Shown here: positions 1 to 8,310 of the stretch, piece after piece | Numbering within the stretch: the stretch's first letter is position 1 | Layout of the letters: each line of letters begins with the position of its first letter | Source of the DNA: Arthrobacter sp. AQ5-06 | GTDB lineage: Bacteria > Actinomycetota > Actinomycetes > Actinomycetales > Micrococcaceae | DNA: 64,000 bases | Assembly: GCF_003287955.1 (NCBI RefSeq) | Contig: NZ_QMKP01000004.1 | Coordinates: 215,132 to 279,131, forward strand | Reading direction: 5' to 3' | The notes under the pieces: model-generated | Told to the model about the DNA's origin: nothing | Databases searched by the model: none | The model's input: the letters and a program-made list of their open reading frames with translations, nothing else | Translations under genes and position numbers: made by a program

Positions 1-1413
1 CCGGACATTGGACAGCACACGGTCGCGGACGCGTTCCATCATGGCCCGGTCCGTTGCTTCCACATTCAGCCGAAGGAATGGCTCCGTGTTGGACGGGCGA
101 AGGTTGAACCAGAAGCTGCCGTCATTTGCCGTGAATGTGCTGCCGTCCATGGTGTCCACGGTGATGTCCTCGGCGGCAAAGTCGGTGCGGACGCGCTCTA
201 CGGCTCCGGCTTTGTCCTCGATTTCGGAGTTGATCTCACCGGAGGAGACATAGGGCTCGTATTCGCGGCCGAGTTCGGACAGTGGTCCGTCCTGCTCCCC
301 AAGGGCTGCTAGTACGTGCATTGCTGCGAGCATCCCGGTGTCTGCGTTCCAGAAGTCCCGGAAGTAGAAGTGGGCAGAGTGCTCGCCGCCGAACACGGCA
401 CCTTCCTCGGCCATGACTGCCTTGATGAAGGAGTGGCCCACGCGCGTGCGGACGGCGCGGCCGCCGTCGTGTTCTACCAGTTCCGGCACCGCACGGGAGG
501 TCAGCAGATTATGGATGATGGTGGGCGTTGCCTCGCCCTGCGCCTGGGCGCGGGCGATTTCGCGGCGTGCCACCATACCGGTGATGGCCGACGGCGACAC
601 GGGCTCACCCTTTTCGTCGATGACGAAGCAGCGGTCGGCGTCGCCGTCGAATGCCAGGCCGATATCGGCACCGTGCTCAACAACGGCGGCCTGCAGGTCG
701 CGGAGGTTCTCCGGCTCGAGGGGGTTGGCCGGGTGGTTCGGAAAGGAGCCGTCTAGCTCGAAGTAGAGGGGGATGATCTCGAACGGCAGCTTCGGCAGGA
801 GGGCGTCGCCCAGCACCGCCGGAGTGGTGAGGCCGGCCATGCCGTTCCCTGCGTCCACAACTACCTTGAGCGGCCGGGACGCGGAGAGGTCCACCAGCTG
901 GCGGAGGTACTCGGAGTAGTCCTTCAGGACGTCGTGCACGCCGATCAGGCCGCGGGCGGGTGCCGCCGGGATGGACCCCGCGTTGAGGTACTGCTCGGCG
1001 AGGGCCTGGATTTCTTTGAGGCCTGATTCGGAGGAGATAGGTTGCGCGCCGGCCTTCGACATCTTGATGCCGTTGTATTCGGCAGGGTTGTGGCTGGCGG
1101 TGAACGTGGCGCCGGCAGCGTTGAGGGAGCCGCAGGCGAAGTAGAGCTCATCGGTGGAGATCAGGTCAAGGAGCTTGACGTCGGCGCCGCGGGTGGCTGC
1201 GCCGTCAGCGAAAGCCTTGGCGAATTCAGGGGAGGAGGGACGCATGTCGCCGCCTACCAGGACCGTCTGGCCCTCCAGTTCCAGGACATCAACGAACGCG
1301 GCGCCCACGGCTTCGACGATTTCAGCGGTGATGGATTCGCCCACGATGCCCCGGACGTCGTAGGCCTTGAAGGATGCCGAGAGGTCAAAAGTCTTTGTCT
1401 GTTCGCTAGTCAC
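1..1413 (-). CDS. manB: Phosphomannomutase/phosphoglucomutase (3' end cut by window)
   Basis: Alpha-D-phosphohexomutase that interconverts hexose-6-phosphate and hexose-1-phosphate for GDP-mannose and glycan precursor synthesis in the cytoplasm. The catalytic phosphoserine loop TASHNP lies near residue 105 and the metal loop DGDADR near residue 256, in the order expected for the family. The 471 visible codons cover nearly the whole protein, since members are usually about 455-475 residues; only the last residues run off the left edge. The GTG start at 1413 is preferred because a TAAGAT -10-like hexamer (1421-1426) ends 7 nt before it and no ribosome site is present. It diverges from the helicase gene. 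The family is certain; mannose versus glucose preference is not visible in the sequence. Confidence 0.93.
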   Translation of the reverse strand, partial: MTSEQTKTFDLSASFKAYDVRGIVGESITAEIVEAVGAAFVDVLELEGQTVLVGGDMRPSSPEFAKAFADGAATRGADVKLLDLISTDELYFACGSLNAAGATFTASHNPAEYNGIKMSKAGAQPISSESGLKEIQALAEQYLNAGSIPAAPARGLIGVHDVLKDYSEYLRQLVDLSASRPLKVVVDAGNGMAGLTTPAVLGDALLPKLPFEIIPLYFELDGSFPNHPANPLEPENLRDLQAAVVEHGADIGLAFDGDADRCFVIDEKGEPVSPSAITGMVARREIARAQAQGEATPTIIHNLLTSRAVPELVEHDGGRAVRTRVGHSFIKAVMAEEGAVFGGEHSAHFYFRDFWNADTGMLAAMHVLAALGEQDGPLSELGREYEPYVSSGEINSEIEDKAGAVERVRTDFAAEDITVDTMDGSTFTANDGSFWFNLRPSNTEPFLRLNVEATDRAMMERVRDRVLSNVR

Positions 1414-1420
1414 GGGTCTT

Positions 1421-1426
1421 ATCTTA
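1421..1426 (-). promoter_or_regulatory. -10 hexamer TAAGAT, leaderless manB
   Basis: It ends 7 nt before the GTG at 1413, so transcription would begin at or next to the start codon. No clear -35 element is seen. Confidence 0.5.
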
Positions 1427-1497
1427 CGTGGACCCGCGGACGTTCACGGTTGTCCACATACGGCGGTCCCGGCTTTATGGGTGTCGGTGGGGGCTGG

Positions 1498-1503
1498 GAT
1501 ACT
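1498..1503 (+). promoter_or_regulatory. -10 hexamer GATACT, leaderless recQ
   Basis: It ends 6 nt before the ATG at 1510 and also supports choosing that start over the far upstream in-frame codons. Confidence 0.5.
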
Positions 1504-1509
1504 GAATCA

Positions 1510-3690
1510 ATGGTCGATACCCAGAACGCCGCCCTTCTTTCCGCTTCCCCTGACTCACCGTCCGCCACAAAAAGCCAGGCGTTGGAGGTTCTCCGCGAGC
1601 TCGTGGGGCATCCGGCGGCGGATTTCCATGACGGACAGTTTGAGGCGATTGAGGCACTGGTCGACGGCGGCCGGCGGGCTTTGGTGGTCCAGCGCACCGG
1701 TTGGGGAAAATCGGCGGTGTACTTTGTGGCGTCCCTGCTGCTCCGACGCCGCGGGGCCGGCCCTACCCTGATCGTTTCCCCGCTGCTCGCCCTGATGCGG
1801 GACCAGGTGGCTGCCGCCGGCCGCGCCGGAGTGCGTGCAGTGGCCATTAACTCGGCGAACCAGCTGGAGTGGGACACCGTCCGGGAACAGCTCGCCGCCG
1901 ATGAAGTCGATGTGCTGCTGGTTTCGCCGGAACGGCTCACCAACCCGTCCTTCCGTGAGAACCAGCTGCCGGAGCTCATCCGGCGGACGGGCCTGCTGGT
2001 GATTGACGAGGCACACTGTATTTCGGACTGGGGCCACGACTTCCGTCCGGACTACCGCCGGATCGCTGACCTGATCACCCAGCTGCCGGAGTCCGTTCCT
2101 GTCCTGGCCACCACTGCCACGGCCAACTCGCGCGTGGTCCACGACATCGAGGAGCAGCTGGGCGCGGGCGTCCTCACCATCCGCGGAACCCTTGGCCGGG
2201 ATTCCCTGCGCCTGGGTGTTCTGGCGCTGCCGAATTCCCGCGAACGGCTGGGCTGGCTCCTGACTCACCTTGCCGATCTGCCCGGCAGCGGCATCATCTA
2301 CACCCTGACAGTCTCCGCCGCGGAGGACACCGCCCGGCTTCTCGCCGAAGCCGGGCACACAGTGCAGGCCTACACCGGCAGGACCGATCCCGCGGACCGG
2401 GAGCGTGCAGAGCAGATGCTCAAGGACAACCAGGTCAAGGCACTGGTGGCCACATCGGCGCTCGGCATGGGCTTCGACAAACCGGACCTTGGATTCGTCG
2501 TCCACCTTGGCGCCCCGTCCTCCCCGGTGGCGTACTACCAGCAGGTGGGCCGTGCGGGCCGTGGCGCGGCGAACGCAGATGTGCTGTTGCTGCCGGGTTC
2601 TGAAGACCGGGATATCTGGCAGTACTTCGCCACCGCTTCCATGCCTTCGGAGGCGAAAGCCACAGCGGTGCTGACGGCGTTGGCTGAGGCTGGCACTGCT
2701 GTGTCAACGGTTGCTTTGGAGGCCCGGGTTGACCTCCGCCGCACTCCGCTGGAGCTGCTGCTGAAGGTCCTGGCCGTGGATGGCGCCGTGGAGCGGGTCG
2801 GCGGCGGGTGGCGTTCCACCGGCCAGCCCTGGTTCTACGACGCCGAGCGCTACCGCCGGATCGCCGAGGCCAGGGTGGACGAGCAGGACTCCATGGTGAT
2901 CTATCAGGACACCGCGGGTTGCCGCATGGAGTACATCACCTCGGTCCTCGATGACGAGACGGCGCATCCCTGCGGGCGATGCGATAACTGCGCAGGCCGC
3001 TGGTTCCGCGCGGACATAGCCGCGGATGCCACGGCAGCGGCGGGTCAGACCCTCACCCGCGCCGGCGGTGTCCTGGAGGCACGGCTGCAGTGGCCCAGCG
3101 GCATGGACCGTCTGGGCGTTCCGGTTAAGGGCAAGATCAAGTCTGACGAAGGACTGGCGGACGGCCGCGTGCTGGCAAGACTTACTGATCTCGGTTGGGG
3201 CGGGGCGCTGCGGGAACTCTTTGCGGCCGGCGCCGCGGACCGTCCGGTGGATCCTGCCATGCTGCAGGCCTGTGTCCAGGTTCTGCGGGAATGGGCTACC
3301 GGTGACGGCCGGAACCCGGGCTGGAGCGGTGCAGGACGGCCGGCCGCGATCGTCAGCATGCCCTCCCGCAGCAAACCTGAACTGGTCCGGTCCCTTGCCC
3401 AGGGAATTTCGGACATCGGCAGGATCCCTTACCTTGGCGAGCTGGCACTGGGCCACGGCGGACCCACTGGAAGCCGTGGCGGCAACAGCGCGTACCGGCT
3501 GGCGGCCGTTTGGGACCGCGTGGTGGTGGGTCCGGAGTTGGACGCTGCCATGGCGTCACTTCGTGGCCAGGGCGTGATGCTGATCGACGACCTTGTGGAC
3601 AGCCGGTGGACCCTTACCGTGGCTGGACGCGCCCTGCGCCAGGCGGGGGCGGGGGCTGTTCTTCCGCTCGTGCTTGCCCAGGCCGGCTGA
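1510..3690 (+). CDS. recQ: RecQ-family ATP-dependent DNA helicase
   Basis: Superfamily 2 helicase that unwinds recombination and repair intermediates 3'-5'. Motif I (GWGKS) lies near residue 65, DEAH followed by CISDWGHDFRPDY near 166, and motif VI QQVGRAGRG near 342. A cysteine cluster, CGRCDNC, near 488 is the RecQ zinc-binding element. The protein has 726 residues. The C-terminal 200 residues show no HRDC domain that I can recognise, as in the actinobacterial RecQ-like branch. The open frame continues upstream to about 1042, but that part overlaps manB antisense; ATG 1510 follows a -10-like hexamer. The 3' end overlaps the convergent MFS gene by 77 bp. Confidence 0.9.
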   Translation: MVDTQNAALLSASPDSPSATKSQALEVLRELVGHPAADFHDGQFEAIEALVDGGRRALVVQRTGWGKSAVYFVASLLLRRRGAGPTLIVSPLLALMRDQVAAAGRAGVRAVAINSANQLEWDTVREQLAADEVDVLLVSPERLTNPSFRENQLPELIRRTGLLVIDEAHCISDWGHDFRPDYRRIADLITQLPESVPVLATTATANSRVVHDIEEQLGAGVLTIRGTLGRDSLRLGVLALPNSRERLGWLLTHLADLPGSGIIYTLTVSAAEDTARLLAEAGHTVQAYTGRTDPADRERAEQMLKDNQVKALVATSALGMGFDKPDLGFVVHLGAPSSPVAYYQQVGRAGRGAANADVLLLPGSEDRDIWQYFATASMPSEAKATAVLTALAEAGTAVSTVALEARVDLRRTPLELLLKVLAVDGAVERVGGGWRSTGQPWFYDAERYRRIAEARVDEQDSMVIYQDTAGCRMEYITSVLDDETAHPCGRCDNCAGRWFRADIAADATAAAGQTLTRAGGVLEARLQWPSGMDRLGVPVKGKIKSDEGLADGRVLARLTDLGWGGALRELFAAGAADRPVDPAMLQACVQVLREWATGDGRNPGWSGAGRPAAIVSMPSRSKPELVRSLAQGISDIGRIPYLGELALGHGGPTGSRGGNSAYRLAAVWDRVVVGPELDAAMASLRGQGVMLIDDLVDSRWTLTVAGRALRQAGAGAVLPLVLAQAG

Positions 3691-5095
3691 CCTCTGCGCC
3701 GGCATGCCGGTGCAGTGACAGGCTGTCTGCCGTACTGAAGAGCATCAGGACGGCCATGGTGAGGAAGGCTCCGCGGAAGGGGCCGGCGTGATCGGCGGGG
3801 AAGGCCGCCACACCGTCGAAAATCCGGATCAGCAGGGCCCCAACGGCGATGCCGGCGCCTGCGGCGAGCTGCACCAGGGTCGCCGACACGGAATTGGCCG
3901 ATGTCAGCTGTGCGGGTTCGATGTCCGCGTACTGCACCGACGCATAGGCGGAGAAACCTATGGAGCGGAAAGCCCCGCTGCAGACCAGCAAAGCGAAGGT
4001 CAGGGCCTGCGGCGTGTCCGGAGTGAGCAGGGCGCACAGTGCGAAGGTTACGGCCGAGGCCAAGGAGCCGAAGACCAGCATGGCCCGGAAACCGAAACGT
4101 CGGATCAGCGGCGTGGTTGCCGGCTTGATGCCAATGTTGCCGATGAACACGGCCGCCACCATGATTCCTGCGTGCAGCGGCGACCAGCCGAAACCGGTCT
4201 GGAACATCAGGGGCAGGAGGAACGGCACCGACGAAATGGTCAGGCGGTAGACAAATCCGCCGGTGGCCATGGCCCTGAAAGTGCGGGTGGCGAAAACTGA
4301 GAGATCAAACAGCGGGTTTTTGGCCCGCCTCATCCACAACACGGCGGCCGCGAGGGCGCATACCCCTGCAGCGGCGCTCATTGCGGCCCATGGACCGCCG
4401 GGGTGTGCAGCGGCCAACTCCAGGCCCACCACCAGGGCACCCACGCCGGTGGTGGTGAGGAGCAGGCCCAACCAGTCCAGCCGGCGAGTGCTGTCTCCTG
4501 CGCTGGCCGGAACCAGACTGAGTGCGGCGATGAAGGCGGCCGCGCCCAGTGGGAGATTGATGAGGAAGATCCAGTGCCACGACAGGTAGGTGGTCAAGGC
4601 ACCGCCCACCAGCGGCGCCAGTACGGGCGCCAGCAACGCGGGCCACACCAGGAAGGCCGTGGCGCGCAGGAGCTCCGATTTGGGTGTGCCGCGCAGTACC
4701 AGGAGGGTGCCCACCGGAACCATCATGGCCCCACCGGCGCCCTGCAGGATCCGGCTCAGCGTCAGTACGGTCAGGTCAGGGCTGACGGCGCAGGCCAATG
4801 AAGCGAGCGTGAAGAGGGCAATTGCGACGCAGAATACTTTGCGTGCCCCGACTCTTTCGGCAAGCCAGCCGCTGAGCGGGATGCCCATGGCCACGGTCAT
4901 GAGGTAGGCCGTCATGGTGATGTTCACGTCGGCGGCAGGAACGCCAAAGTCGCCGGCGATGTTTGGGATGGCGGTGGTGAGGATGGTGCCGTCCAGGAAC
5001 TCCATAAAAAACGTGGCAGCAACCAGTAGTGCCAGGCGGGGATTCCACGCCTGGCTTGTGCTGGTTTCCGCGCCCGGGGAATTGCTTGCTGCCAT
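3614..5095 (-). CDS. MFS drug-exporter-like transporter (DHA2 type)
   Basis: A 493-residue integral membrane protein of the major facilitator superfamily, probably a proton-driven exporter of small hydrophobic compounds. The first helix begins near residue 15 and carries FFMEFLDGTILTTAIPNIA. This is followed by a loop GWLAERVGARK (motif A) and the SRILQGAGGAMMVPVG stretch (motif B), as in the DHA2/EmrB branch. About 12-14 hydrophobic segments are visible. The frame is open back to 5332, but the upstream part crosses tRNA-Ser and its terminator, so ATG 5095 is chosen. The last 25 codons overlap the end of recQ on the other strand, and the tail is rich in proline. The substrate is unknown. Confidence 0.85.
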   Translation of the reverse strand: MAASNSPGAETSTSQAWNPRLALLVAATFFMEFLDGTILTTAIPNIAGDFGVPAADVNITMTAYLMTVAMGIPLSGWLAERVGARKVFCVAIALFTLASLACAVSPDLTVLTLSRILQGAGGAMMVPVGTLLVLRGTPKSELLRATAFLVWPALLAPVLAPLVGGALTTYLSWHWIFLINLPLGAAAFIAALSLVPASAGDSTRRLDWLGLLLTTTGVGALVVGLELAAAHPGGPWAAMSAAAGVCALAAAVLWMRRAKNPLFDLSVFATRTFRAMATGGFVYRLTISSVPFLLPLMFQTGFGWSPLHAGIMVAAVFIGNIGIKPATTPLIRRFGFRAMLVFGSLASAVTFALCALLTPDTPQALTFALLVCSGAFRSIGFSAYASVQYADIEPAQLTSANSVSATLVQLAAGAGIAVGALLIRIFDGVAAFPADHAGPFRGAFLTMAVLMLFSTADSLSLHRHAGAEVSRPGQARAEEQPPPPPGAGRVQPR

Positions 5096-5210
5096 TTCAC
5101 CATCCTGCCACCGCCGCCCCGCGTGAAGCCGGGTGCGTCCGCACCCCGGACCGGCAGCCCAGCCCACCTGCTTGGGTTGGAGGCGCACTGGCAGCCTGCC
5201 CCGGGAACGC

Positions 5211-5237
5211 AAAAGGCCCCGGTCCAGGACCGGGGCC
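5211..5237 (-). terminator. Intrinsic terminator after tRNA-Ser(GCT)
   Basis: GGCCCCGGTCC pairs with GGACCGGGGCC around a one-base centre and is followed by TTTT on the minus strand, just past the tRNA 3' end. Confidence 0.8.
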
Positions 5238-5242
5238 AAACG

Positions 5243-5330
5243 CGGAGACGGGGGGATTTGAACCCCCGGTGGAGTTGTGCCCCACACTTCATTAGCAGTG
5301 AAGCCCATTCGGCCGCTCTGGCACGTCTCC
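5243..5330 (-). tRNA. tRNA-Ser (anticodon GCT)
   Basis: An 88-nt class II tRNA with a long variable arm. The acceptor stem GGAGACG pairs with CGTCTCC and the discriminator is G. The anticodon loop reads CTGCTAA and the T loop TTCAAAT. It decodes AGC and AGU serine codons. CCA is not encoded. Confidence 0.97.
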
Positions 5331-5467
5331 AATGGCTATTACTAGCCCACCAAGGATACGCAGAACGGGGCACGCAGTGCAAAACGGCCACCGAACGCTT
5401 GTCTCAGCCCAGCACACAACCTCCGGGGCGCCGTGCGCCCGGCGGAAATACCTGCGCTAGGAGCGGA

Positions 5468-5983
5468 TCAACAGGAGCGGATCATCCTGATTTCGTGAAG
5501 GTCTTCCCAATCGGCCACGCGGTCCTCGGCCCCGTCAGGAGCGAATCCCAGCCGTTCGTAAAATCCGATGGCCCTGGCATTGCCCGCGGCCACCCAGAGA
5601 CTGGCGGGCCCTGTGCCGAGTGAAGCCTCCAGCAGCCTGCGTCCCAGACCGAGGCCCTGATGGGACTCAAGCAGATAGAGCCCCCACACCTCCAGGCTCC
5701 CCGAAGCGGGCAAGTCCTGATCAAGGTCCCCTTGCGGCACTGCGCGGGTTGCGGAGAACCCCACCACTGAGCCATCCACGCACCCCACCCACGCCGCCGG
5801 CTCAGGGGCAAGCAGCAGCTGACGCCACATCGCCAGCCGGTCGGCCGGTTTCAGGGCAGCCAGGAAGGCGTCTGACAACAAGCCGCGGTAGGTCTGCTGC
5901 CAGCACTGGGTGTGGACTTCCGCCAGTGGAACGGCATCGGCCGGTGTGGCCCGCCGGACGTCCAGGCCGGCCGCTGCGCTCAT
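5468..5983 (-). CDS. GNAT-family N-acetyltransferase
   Basis: A 171-residue acetyl-CoA-dependent N-acetyltransferase of unknown acceptor. The acetyl-CoA pyrophosphate-binding motif A is seen as LESHQGLGLGRRLL near residue 105, and motif B as NARAIGFYERLGF near 137. The ATG at 5983 overlaps the TGA of the upstream S9 peptidase gene (ATGA), which indicates translational coupling and fixes the start; an in-frame ATG 21 nt upstream lies inside the peptidase gene. The two genes form one transcription unit on the minus strand. Confidence 0.88.
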   Translation of the reverse strand: MSAAAGLDVRRATPADAVPLAEVHTQCWQQTYRGLLSDAFLAALKPADRLAMWRQLLLAPEPAAWVGCVDGSVVGFSATRAVPQGDLDQDLPASGSLEVWGLYLLESHQGLGLGRRLLEASLGTGPASLWVAAGNARAIGFYERLGFAPDGAEDRVADWEDLHEIRMIRSC

Positions 5984-8235
5984 CCGCCTGCCAGCGTTCG
6001 CCACAGGAAGTGCTGGCTGCGGGCCTGCAGCGCGGCAGCCTGCCGGTTGTCCGAAGCTCCGGCGTGGCCGCCTTCCAGCGCCTCGTGGAACCAGACATTC
6101 GGGATGCCCATGGCCTGCATCCGGGCAGCCATCTTGCGGGCCTGGACCGGTCCCACCCGGTCATCGGACGTGGCTGTCCAGATGAATGTTTCGGGGTACT
6201 CCACGCCGTCCTTGAGCAGGTGGTACGGCGAGAAGGTCTTGATGTACTCCCATTCCGCCGCCACGTCCGGGTCGCCGTATTCGGCGATCCAGGAGTGCCC
6301 GGCGGAGAGCCTGGTGTAGCGCCTCATGTCCAGCAGCGGAACGCCGCAGGAGACCGCCCCGAAAAGCTCCGGGTAACGCGTCAGCATATTGCCCACCAGC
6401 AGCCCGCCGTTGGACCCGCCCACGCAGCCCAGCCGCTCCCGGGACGTGACGCCACGGGAGACGAGGTGCCGCGCCACGGCCGCGAAGTCCTCGAAGGCGC
6501 GGTGCCGGTTTTCCTTGAGCGCGGCCCGGTGCCATGACGGCCCGTATTCGCCGCCGCCGCGGATGTTGGCCACCACGTAGACACCGCCGCGGGAGTGCGG
6601 CGCTTGGCCGGGCCCGCCGGAGGTGGCGGTCCTGCGTTCCAGCCAAGCCCTGCCGACAGTTCCGCTGTACGCAGGGGTCCGGGAAACTTCAAAGCCGCCG
6701 TAGCCGGAGAGCTGCGTGGGGTTCTGCCCGTCCAGAACCAGGTCCCGCGAGGCCACCTGGAAGTAGGGGACCCGGGTGTCGTCCGCGGACACGGCGAAGT
6801 GCTGCTGCACCTCGTACTGGTCATCATCAAAGAACGACGGCGAGGCCTTGACGGCCGCATGGCTGCTCACCACGCCAGTCGTCCCGGCAGCGCCCGCTCC
6901 GGAGCCAGCGGTCCCGGCAGAATCCCGCGTGAGACTTCCCCGCATCAGTGTGCTGGGGGTGGTGAATCCGGTGGCGACCAGCCAGAAATCGTCGCCGGCA
7001 CCGCCGTCGGCCGGGCCCTCGTCCTCATCGTCCACGGCGTAGGCGTTGACGTCGTGCAGCGGCGGGCAGGCATCCAGCAGCGACGAAGCCCAGGCACCCC
7101 CGTCGGGCGCAGCCCCGTCGGACGCATTGCCCGGAACGGAGGGATCCAGCACGCGGATCTCGGACGAGACGTCCCGCAGCAGGTTCAACAGCAGGAAATT
7201 CCGCGTCCAGCTCCAAGACTGCAGCGAAGTGTGCGCGTCCGGGGTAAAGAGCACCAAGAGATTCCGCGCTCCGGCAAGGTAGTCCTCGAACTTCGCAGCG
7301 AGCAGCGAACCGGCGGGGTACGTGGTGCCGTCCAGTGACCAGTCCTGCTGCGGCCGGAACAGGAGCCATTCGCGGTGCGCGCTGAGGTTCACGTCTGTCG
7401 GCGCGTCGATCTCGAGCCAGGCATCCCCGGAGCGGATGAACGTGCTGCGGTTGTAGAAGTCGATGTAGTCCACGGCGAACGTGCGCTCGAAGCCGGGAGT
7501 GGAATCGTGCGCCGCCACGGCCATCATGTGGTCTTCGGAGACCTCGAACAAAAGCGGTGCAGCACCAAGGGCTTCGCCGCGTCGCAGGGTGACGGCCGTC
7601 CGGGCGTAGGAGGAGGCGGTCCGCGGCAGGTTCCCGGCCGTGGAGGCGACCAGCAGCGTGTCCGCGTCAAGCCACGAGACGTTCCCCTTCGCCGTCGGCA
7701 GGTCAAAGCCACCGTCGGCCGGGTCAACAAAGACGCGGGTCCCGACGTCGAACTCGCGGTAGCGGTTGGCGTCGCCGCCGTCGGGGGAGAGCGCCAGCAG
7801 CGCCAGGCGGTACGGTTCTCCGGCGGCTGGGCGCAGGAACGTGGCACCGTGGAACACCCACTCCTCACCTTCGGCGGCGGCGAGGGCATCCACATCCAGC
7901 AGGACATCCCAGTCGGGGGAGTCCGTCAGGTAGCTTTCCCACGTGGTGCGGCGCCACAACCCCTTCGGGTTCGCCTGGTCCTTCCAGAAGTTGTAGTACC
8001 ACTCGCCACGCTTGCCCACCATCGCGATCCGGTCCGTGGAGTCCAACACCTCCAGGATGCTTCCTTCCAGGCCCGCGTAATCGGCGTCCTCCAGAAGGTC
8101 CTCTGTGCGCGCGTTCTGCTCCCGGACCCAGGCCAGCGGCGCTTCGCCGTAGATTTCCTCCAGCCAGACGTTCTCATCAGTGGGTTCGGGGGCGGACGAT
8201 GAACCGGGCGCTTGATCAGCTGCAGTGGTGGTCAT
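5980..8235 (-). CDS. S9 (prolyl oligopeptidase) family serine peptidase
   Basis: A 751-residue prolyl oligopeptidase-family enzyme that cleaves short peptides. The N-terminal half fits a beta-propeller that filters substrates, starting with ENVWLEEIYGEAPLAW near residue 20. The C-terminal alpha/beta-hydrolase carries the nucleophile motif GGSNGGLL near 610, an aspartate in SDDRVGPVQARK near 690 and a histidine in EGGHAGA near 723, so the triad is complete. There is no signal peptide, so it is probably cytoplasmic. ATG 8235 is preferred to the long upstream extension, which lies antisense to the neighbouring FAD gene. A weak hexamer TTGGAT ends 7 nt upstream. It is coupled to the GNAT gene. 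Confidence 0.9.
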   Translation of the reverse strand: MTTTAADQAPGSSSAPEPTDENVWLEEIYGEAPLAWVREQNARTEDLLEDADYAGLEGSILEVLDSTDRIAMVGKRGEWYYNFWKDQANPKGLWRRTTWESYLTDSPDWDVLLDVDALAAAEGEEWVFHGATFLRPAAGEPYRLALLALSPDGGDANRYREFDVGTRVFVDPADGGFDLPTAKGNVSWLDADTLLVASTAGNLPRTASSYARTAVTLRRGEALGAAPLLFEVSEDHMMAVAAHDSTPGFERTFAVDYIDFYNRSTFIRSGDAWLEIDAPTDVNLSAHREWLLFRPQQDWSLDGTTYPAGSLLAAKFEDYLAGARNLLVLFTPDAHTSLQSWSWTRNFLLLNLLRDVSSEIRVLDPSVPGNASDGAAPDGGAWASSLLDACPPLHDVNAYAVDDEDEGPADGGAGDDFWLVATGFTTPSTLMRGSLTRDSAGTAGSGAGAAGTTGVVSSHAAVKASPSFFDDDQYEVQQHFAVSADDTRVPYFQVASRDLVLDGQNPTQLSGYGGFEVSRTPAYSGTVGRAWLERRTATSGGPGQAPHSRGGVYVVANIRGGGEYGPSWHRAALKENRHRAFEDFAAVARHLVSRGVTSRERLGCVGGSNGGLLVGNMLTRYPELFGAVSCGVPLLDMRRYTRLSAGHSWIAEYGDPDVAAEWEYIKTFSPYHLLKDGVEYPETFIWTATSDDRVGPVQARKMAARMQAMGIPNVWFHEALEGGHAGASDNRQAAALQARSQHFLWRTLAGG

Positions 8236-8310
8236 GCGCCCCATCCAAACAACATTTTCGCGCCGCAAGCAAGTCAAGTGCCCGGGGCGCATGCCGATAC
8301 TCTGGATGCC

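Noticed and set aside
1042..1509. N-terminal extension of the helicase open frame
   Set aside because: It is antisense to manB coding sequence, and a -10-like hexamer sits 6 nt before ATG 1510.
1555..2505. 316-codon minus-strand frame opposite recQ
   Set aside because: Shadow of the helicase gene.
5096..5332. N-terminal extension of the MFS transporter frame
   Set aside because: It runs through tRNA-Ser(GCT) and its terminator; the transporter's first helix begins just after ATG 5095.
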